Assembly: GCF_022965805.1 (NCBI RefSeq)
Contig: NC_133103.1
Span: forward strand, 46,879,693-46,943,692
Reading direction: 5' to 3'
DNA from: Primulina eburnea
Lineage: Eukaryota; Streptophyta; Magnoliopsida; Lamiales; Gesneriaceae
Length of the DNA: 64,000 bases
Shown piece by piece: positions 58,820 to 64,000 of this stretch. Every line of letters starts with the position of its first letter. Within the stretch, counting starts at the first letter, position 1. The translations under genes were made by a program, and so were the position numbers. A model generated the notes under the pieces. It saw only the letters and a program-made list of their open reading frames with translations, made no database searches and was not told where the DNA came from.

Positions 58820-60025
58820 TCAAAAGAGCTCTGGATGCTCTGAACGCATACGACTCTCTAACTCCCAAGTGGCTTCTTCAGTGCCTCGACGCTGCCACTG
58901 CACTAAGACAAGAGGAATGATCTTATTCCGCAACACTTTATCTTTGCGATCTAGAATCTGAACTGGTCGCTCCACGTAAGACAAATCCGTATCAAGTTGA
59001 ACTTCCGATGGATGTAAGATGTGAGACTCATCTGCTACATAACGTCTCAACAAGGATACGTGGAACACATCATGAATGCTTGATAGGTACGGCGGCAACG
59101 CAAGTCTGTAAGCTACATCTCCTACACATTCCAGAATCTCAAAAGGACCAATGAATCTCGGAGATAGCTTACCCTTGAGACCAAATCTCAAAATCCTGCG
59201 AAAAGGCGAAACTCGGAGAAACACTTTCTCACCTGGCTGAAAATAAAGAGGTCGACGCTTTGTGTTCGCATAACTAGCCTGTCGATCCTGAGCAGTCTTA
59301 ATCCGCTTCTTGATTACTGCAACCTTATCTATAGCCTGCTGGACTAATTCCGGTCCCTCTACCTGTCGTTCCCCGACTTCATCCCAGAATAATGGAGTAC
59401 GACAACGTCGCCCGTACAACGCCTCAAATGGTGCCATACCAATACTACGATGGTAGCTGTTGTTGTACGCGAACTCAATCAAAGGCAAATGATCCTGCCA
59501 AGCGGGTCCGAAATCCATAACACAGGCTCGCAACATATCCTCAAGCGTACGGATAGTCCTCTCTGATTGACCGTCAGTCTCCGGATGATAAGCAGTACTC
59601 AGACTCAGTGTAGTACCCAAAGCTGACTGGAAACTACCCCAAAACCGTGAGGTAAAACGAGGATCTCTGTCACTAACAATACTGACAGGCACTCCATGCA
59701 AACGTACAATCTCCTGAATGTACAATCGAGCCATACGATCGAAAGTGAAATCACGATTATACGGCAGAAAATGAGCAGACTTGGTGAGTCGATCCACCAC
59801 TACCCAGATAGCATCGCTGTTCCTCGAAGATAATGGCAAATGAGTAATAAAATCCATCGTAATATGCTCCCACTTCCATTCTGGAATAGGTAAGTTCAAT
59901 AATAATCCTCCCGGTCGACGGTGCTCTGCCTTAACCTGCTGGCAAACTAGACATTTGGAGACAAACTGATACACGCTGCGCTTCATCCCTTTCCACCAAA
60001 AACGAGTTCTCAAATCTTTATACAT
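58820..60025 (-). CDS. Gypsy A' integrase, intact (401 aa)
   Basis: Begins MYKDLRTRFWWKGMKR, in the zinc-binding N-terminal part of integrase (CLVCQQVKAEH). The catalytic core carries [16 protein letters not shown] and AYHPETDGQSERTIRTLE (D, D, E of the DDE core). The C-terminus has SPRFIGPFEILE and a chromodomain-like VQWQRRGTEEATWE. The first Met is an internal codon of a longer ancestral Pol; upstream sequence was lost by deletion, so normal translation of this part is doubtful. No stops occur in 401 codons. Confidence 0.93.
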   Translation of the reverse strand: MYKDLRTRFWWKGMKRSVYQFVSKCLVCQQVKAEHRRPGGLLLNLPIPEWKWEHITMDFITHLPLSSRNSDAIWVVVDRLTKSAHFLPYNRDFTFDRMARLYIQEIVRLHGVPVSIVSDRDPRFTSRFWGSFQSALGTTLSLSTAYHPETDGQSERTIRTLEDMLRACVMDFGPAWQDHLPLIEFAYNNSYHRSIGMAPFEALYGRRCRTPLFWDEVGERQVEGPELVQQAIDKVAVIKKRIKTAQDRQASYANTKRRPLYFQPGEKVFLRVSPFRRILRFGLKGKLSPRFIGPFEILECVGDVAYRLALPPYLSSIHDVFHVSLLRRYVADESHILHPSEVQLDTDLSYVERPVQILDRKDKVLRNKIIPLVLVQWQRRGTEEATWELESRMRSEHPELF

Positions 60026-60026
60026 C

Positions 60027-61739
60027 TTATTGCTTCCTGGATGAATACTCAGCTTGCTTCAGCTCTCTCATCTCTGACGGAGCCAGACGATAGGGGACAC
60101 GAGAAATCGGTGCAGTCCCTGGCATTAACTCAATGCCAAACTCCACCTCTCTAACCGGAGGAAAACCAGGAATCTCATCTGGAAAAACATCAGGAAATTC
60201 ACAAACCACTGGAATATCCTCTAGACCAACACTACCTGTGGAAGAATCGATTGCATAGATGAGGTAGCCTTCCCCGCCCGACTCTAAAGCACGACAGGCT
60301 TTCAGAGCAGATACCACTGGCATCGGAGGTCGCGCTCCCTCACCATAGAAAAACCAACTGGAGCTCTCAGTCGTAAACTGAACAAGCTTCTGGTAACAAT
60401 CCACAGTAGCTCGGTAGGTAGTCAAAATGTCTATACCCAAAATACAATCAAAATCCTCCATCTCTAGGATCATAAGATTCGCAGTCAACTCGTTACCCTC
60501 AAAATCTAAGGGACAACCCATCACTAGACGCTTCGCTAACACCGAATGACCCATCGGAGTAGAAACAGAAAGAATGACGTCTAGAGAAACATAGGGTAAC
60601 CTATGACGCTTAACAAATCGTGCAGAAATGAAGGAATGAGAGGCTCCTGTATCAATAAGAACAAAAGCAGGAATACCGCATAAATGAAAAGTACCTGCTA
60701 TGACTCTCTCCGTCTCATCTGCAGCCTGATCCTGGTTCAGTGCAAAAACCTGACCTTGGGCACGAGGTCGAAGATTCGAACTACCCACTGCCTGACCCTG
60801 TCGCCTCTGCTGAACAGTCGTCTGAGATCCAGAACCAGATCCTGCTCCACCTCGCAGCTGAGGACAATTCTTCTTAATATGCCCCAACTCTCCGCACTGA
60901 TAACAAGCTCCTGCGGCTACTCGGCATTGCTCCGATGGATGGTTCTTCCCACAATGCGCACAAGACTCCTTCTTCTTACCAAAACGGAAAACACCGCTAG
61001 ATCGAGATCCAGATCCAGAAGAAGACGAACCAGATTTCTTGAACGACTGAGATCGAGGTCTCAAAGTACTCGGAGGTCTAGAAGAAAGAATAGCCCTACC
61101 ACGCTGGAGACTGATCTCTGCCTGGCGACACCGGTTCACCAACTCATCATAAGAAGTAGGATTATCACAGACAGTGACTCGATCAAAGATCTCCTGATTA
61201 AGGCCCTGGAGGAAATGATCATACTTGGCCTCAGAACTGCCACTGATATGAGGCGCAAAGGGTAACAACTCGAAGAATTTCTGCTGATACTCATCAACAG
61301 ACATACTCCCCTGCTTAAGGTTCAGGAGCTCAATCGTCTTGGCCTGGCGAAGGGCTGGAGGAAAGTACAGCTGCATGAACGCTGCACGGAAATCGGCCCA
61401 AGTCGCTCTACCCTGAGACTGAACTATCGGCGCAGAAGTCGATCGCCACCACCTGCGAGCACGGCCCTCAAGAAGAAAACTAAGGGTCTCCATCTTCTGC
61501 TCATCGGTGCACTGGAATGCGCGGAAACAACTCTCCATGCGCTCTAACCAATCCTCCGCATCATCGGGAGTCTCACCGCCAACTAAAGGCTTAGGCCCCA
61601 TCTGCATGAAACGATGCATATCGAAACGCCTAGGACCATCCCGACGATGACGATGCTCACGATGTCGTCTAAGATCATCCTGGTCACCCCATCGACCTAC
61701 ACTCCCCTGACTACTCCCGTCATCAAAATGGTCAGCCAT
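60027..61739 (-). CDS. Gypsy A' gag-protease (570 aa), truncated at the deletion
   Basis: Begins MADHFDDGSSQGSVGRWG. Gag: GGETPDDAEDWLERMESCFR, WWRSTSAP, LYFPPALRQAK and LKQGSMSVDEYQQKF. Zinc knuckle CYQCGELGHIKKNC. Protease VLIDTGASHSFI. It reaches the pre-RT segment PDVFPDEIPGFPPVREVE and VPYRLAPSEMRELKQ, then runs eight residues into out-of-frame integrase leader and stops at 60027. The eight residues, read in the next frame, match the LSIHPGS..MYKDLR stretch that normally follows RNase H, which pinpoints the deletion. Confidence 0.95.
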   Translation of the reverse strand: MADHFDDGSSQGSVGRWGDQDDLRRHREHRHRRDGPRRFDMHRFMQMGPKPLVGGETPDDAEDWLERMESCFRAFQCTDEQKMETLSFLLEGRARRWWRSTSAPIVQSQGRATWADFRAAFMQLYFPPALRQAKTIELLNLKQGSMSVDEYQQKFFELLPFAPHISGSSEAKYDHFLQGLNQEIFDRVTVCDNPTSYDELVNRCRQAEISLQRGRAILSSRPPSTLRPRSQSFKKSGSSSSGSGSRSSGVFRFGKKKESCAHCGKNHPSEQCRVAAGACYQCGELGHIKKNCPQLRGGAGSGSGSQTTVQQRRQGQAVGSSNLRPRAQGQVFALNQDQAADETERVIAGTFHLCGIPAFVLIDTGASHSFISARFVKRHRLPYVSLDVILSVSTPMGHSVLAKRLVMGCPLDFEGNELTANLMILEMEDFDCILGIDILTTYRATVDCYQKLVQFTTESSSWFFYGEGARPPMPVVSALKACRALESGGEGYLIYAIDSSTGSVGLEDIPVVCEFPDVFPDEIPGFPPVREVEFGIELMPGTAPISRVPYRLAPSEMRELKQAEYSSRKQ

Positions 61740-61821
61740 CGCTACAAGATAGAATAGGGAAAAATGGTAAAATGGTCAACGAAATCCCAAAACAGAATCT
61801 ATATCCCAAAATCCTACGCAT

Positions 61822-61833
61822 GCTCTGATACCA
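61822..61833 (-). other. Primer binding site of gypsy A' (initiator Met tRNA)
   Basis: GCTCTGATACCA on the + strand is TGGTATCAGAGC on the minus strand, four bases from the 5' LTR. Confidence 0.92.
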
Positions 61834-61837
61834 TAAA

Positions 61838-63255
61838 TGTAGTGACCCGTTCCAGAATCACCTACTAATTGAAAACTAAGCATGCAATTAACTTAATAAT
61901 TACTAATCAGAGATAATAGCGGAAACAACTAACAAATGATAGTTATACAACCCAAACGAACTCCAGAATACTCAAACTAACTGAAAGTATCTGATACAAC
62001 CATATCGAATAAAAAGGAAATCACTAAAAAGATAAGCCAACCAGCTACTCAACGTCCTCCTCCTGCTCCTCCTGAGCCATCCAACCTGAGGCCTGCCCCG
62101 AGGGAATGGGGTGTCCAAGAATAAACAAAACCGAGGACGTGAGCGATAAGAACGCCCAGTACAAAAGTATGAGTATACAGACCTATATGAAATGCACATG
62201 CTATGATCATGATACCGGGTAGTCAAGAAACAGGAATCACAAAGGATCTCAAAATGCTCAGTCTAGAGGCGCCAAGTGGATAGTGCCGCGCGGTCCAACC
62301 TCTGGGTCACTGCATCCACTACAAGACAGACGTGGACCTAAAATGTCCCGGACCACCGAAGCCCTCCCGACCCGTCGGCCACTGTGTACTCTCGGTGTCC
62401 ATGCGTCCACAAAACAGGGCTGAGCGGCCCCAAGATATAGCTTATCTCGAAAGAGATACAGCTCAACAGTAAAGGCTATCTCGAAGGAGATACGGCTCAA
62501 CGTGAAATGCAATGTGCAGTAATAAACGTGACATAATAGCATGCATCAAATGACATATATCAATGCACCACATAATCATGCAACACATATATGAATGTAT
62601 ACTCAACCAGGATATCTCGGATAGTACTTTCGTACCTCTAACACAGCAATCCTAATCCACTGGAACAACCAGACAACAGGTCTAGAACAAGCCTACGCAT
62701 CAAAAGCATATCCCAATCAATTCTACCATGCTCGACTAGCAAAACCAGTACTCCCTAGTACTACCAAAGGTTTAGGGTTTACCTTCGTCCGTCGACAGCC
62801 CTTTGATGTCGATTGCCTCGAAACTCCGGCGCTGCTATGCTACCAATCCCGGCAGCTCCCGGCTATCGCTCGAACAACAACTAGCCCTAGAAACCTTACA
62901 AATCTCTCAAATATAAGACTTACTCAAGAAATGAGAATACCAAAATGAGGAATTCCGAGCACTATTTATAGGCCATGTTCGGATCCTCCGAACCTCACTT
63001 CGGAACGTCCGAACGCTACGTGTCCATCGGCTCTTGACAGCTCATGTTCGGATCCACCGAACATACACTTCGGACCGTCCGAACGTGCATGAAAACTGAC
63101 GTGTCGATCCACTCTTGACACCTATGATCGGATCCACCGAACCCACTTCGGATCGTCCGAACTCTTCGGTGCTTCCGAACCATCTTCGGACCTTCCGATC
63201 ATGATTAATCACCATTAATCCGTTAATTACCCAATTCGGCATTCGGGCTACTACA
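61838..63255 (-). repeat. 5' LTR of gypsy A' (right copy)
   Basis: Direct repeat of 57249-58666. Its palindromic pairs lie at 62978-63200 and its TATA box (complement of TATTTATA) at 62963-62970. Confidence 0.95.
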
Positions 63256-63310
63256 TTCTCTCTTAATGATATGATTGGACTATCTGTGATTTCGAGGACG
63301 AAATCGTATC

Positions 63311-63325
63311 TTAGGGGGGGAGAAA
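63311..63325 (+). other. Polypurine tract of gypsy B
   Basis: TTAGGGGGGGAGAAA immediately precedes the 3' LTR start TGTAATGCCCG. Confidence 0.85.
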
Positions 63326-63594
63326 TGTAATGCCCGAAAAGTAATCACAGTTCATTAATGATTATTGACTTATAATTTAACGTGATTATTGAAGGGCCAA
63401 CGGAGACACGATTTAAGATAATGTGCGGTCATTTATTTTGAATTTCAGAATGTGTTACCGAAGCAACACCACACCCGCGCTCAGGAAGACACCGCACTCG
63501 CGGTGCATGGACAGAAGGTTGGGGCAAATTCCAGTAGCCTCACCGCACCCGCGGTAAGAAACACGACCGCACCCGCGGTGCAGGACCGCACCCG

Positions 63595-63786
63595 CTTCAA
63601 GACCGTGGGTGCGCTCATGCTTCGGCAACACTTCCATTTTCTGAAATTCGACGACCGCGGGTGCTGTCTTGTTTGCACCCGCGGTGCAGGACCGCACCCG
63701 CATTGCAAACAAGACCGCACCCGCGGTCGTCGAATTTCAGAAAATGGAAGTGCTGCCGAAGCATGAGCGCACCCACGGTCTTGAAG
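63595..63786. repeat. Inverted repeat with 83-bp arms in the 3' LTR of gypsy B
   Basis: Arms at 63595-63677 and 63704-63786, with about two mismatches by eye, around a 26-bp spacer. The right arm corresponds to the 5' LTR sequence near 50725-50810, while the left arm is an extra inverted copy absent there. Confidence 0.92.
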
Positions 63787-63849
63787 CTACCGCACCCGCG
63801 GTGATACGTGTTTTGCGGAAATTGTGCCACCTCGTCGAATTCATGCATG

Positions 63850-63850
63850 G

Positions 63851-63912
<62 letters not shown>
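63850..63912. repeat. (AT)n microsatellite in the 3' LTR of gypsy B
   Basis: About 60 bp of AT repeat. The equivalent part of the 5' LTR (near 50873-50890) has only a short ATATATATGTATATAT. Confidence 0.95.
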
Positions 63913-63914
<2 letters not shown>

Positions 63915-64000
63915 TGAGTCTTTCGAAACTTATCAACCAAAAATCGAGAAAAGGTCTGAGGGAATTTGCTGAAAATTCTTACGCCTTCTACGAGAAATCC

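Larger units (their letters stand above)
57249..63255 (-). mobile_element. Gypsy element A' (minus strand), young, with RT/RNase H deleted
   Basis: LTRs at 57249-58666 and 61838-63255 (1418 bp each, seemingly identical) and TTCTC target duplications (57244-57248 and 63256-63260). Going leftward from the right LTR: initiator-Met PBS (complement of 61822-61833), gag-protease (61739-60027), then directly integrase (60025-58820), then purine tract (58681-58667). The ~1.5-2 kb that should encode reverse transcriptase and RNase H is absent. It inserted into gypsy B. It must have depended on another element's RT if the deletion preceded insertion. Confidence 0.95.
50436..64000 (+). mobile_element. 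Ty3/gypsy element B, interrupted by element A' and cut by the window edge
   Basis: 5' LTR 50436-52459, PBS 52466-52477, gag-protease 52719-54536, a decayed pol to 57194, then its own purine tract (63311-63325) and the start of the 3' LTR at 63326. The family A element at 57249-63255 sits between the end of pol and the purine tract. Pol order RT-RNase H-integrase is that of gypsy, and the chromodomain-like tail suggests a chromovirus. Multiple stops make it inactive. Confidence 0.93.
63326..64000 (+). repeat. 3' LTR of gypsy B, first 675 bp
   Basis: Matches 50436 onward closely, starting TGTAATGCCCGAAAAG, and is cut by the window edge. It differs from the 5' LTR by an inverted insertion (63595-63786 region) and by a long AT microsatellite, showing that the two LTRs have diverged by repeat change as well as substitutions. 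Confidence 0.95.

Noticed and set aside
60684..61265. 193-aa plus-strand frame rich in Ser and Arg, resembling an SR protein
   Set aside because: It is antisense to the gag-protease frame of element A', which has clear domains; the SR-like look comes from the complement of gag codons.

Overview
This is plant nuclear DNA, most likely from a eudicot and probably an asterid. The genes have many GT-AG introns, the intergenic DNA is AT-rich, and there are nested Ty3/gypsy, Ty1/copia, L1-type LINE, MITE-like and TRIM elements. The species cannot be fixed from sequence alone; the asterid guess is inference.

Layout. 1-3687: the 3' end of a Ty3/gypsy element (family A, + strand, one LTR visible) abuts a remnant LTR of a second gypsy family (family B). 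4105-10297: a complete but mutated Ty1/copia element on the minus strand with a CCATG target-site duplication. 10298-12892: decayed repeats, including a roughly 300-bp direct duplication around an AT microsatellite. 12893-38393: three multi-exon host genes on the + strand. They are a plastid-type DUF3326 protein (9 exons), a METTL21/Methyltransf_16-like methyltransferase (5 exons), and a 3beta-hydroxysteroid dehydrogenase/decarboxylase fused to a reticulon domain (12 exons, one frameshift in exon 1). Then comes about 7 kb of intergenic MITE-rich DNA. 38394-46418: an ERO1 gene that looks broken (in-frame TGA in exon 6 and a non-canonical exon-2 donor) and carries a LINE with an intact ORF2 in intron 3. 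47190-48289: a 1.1-kb foldback element with ~450-bp inverted arms and a 10-bp target duplication (MULE-like). 49260-49609: a complete 350-bp TRIM element with an ATTTA duplication. 50436-64000: a family B gypsy element, riddled with stops, into which a family A element (57249-63255, TTCTC duplication, apparently identical LTRs) has inserted. That insert lacks its reverse transcriptase/RNase H region.

The host genes have unrelated roles (plastid DUF3326 protein, protein methylation, sterol/ER reticulon, ER disulfide formation) and do not form a cluster. The window is chiefly a record of successive transposon insertion around four genes, two of which carry disabling lesions. The most unusual structures are the foldback element, the paired 16-bp palindromes upstream of the TATA box in the family A LTR, an inverted duplication private to one family B LTR, and the RT-less but very young family A copy. 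No new defence or metabolic system was recognised.
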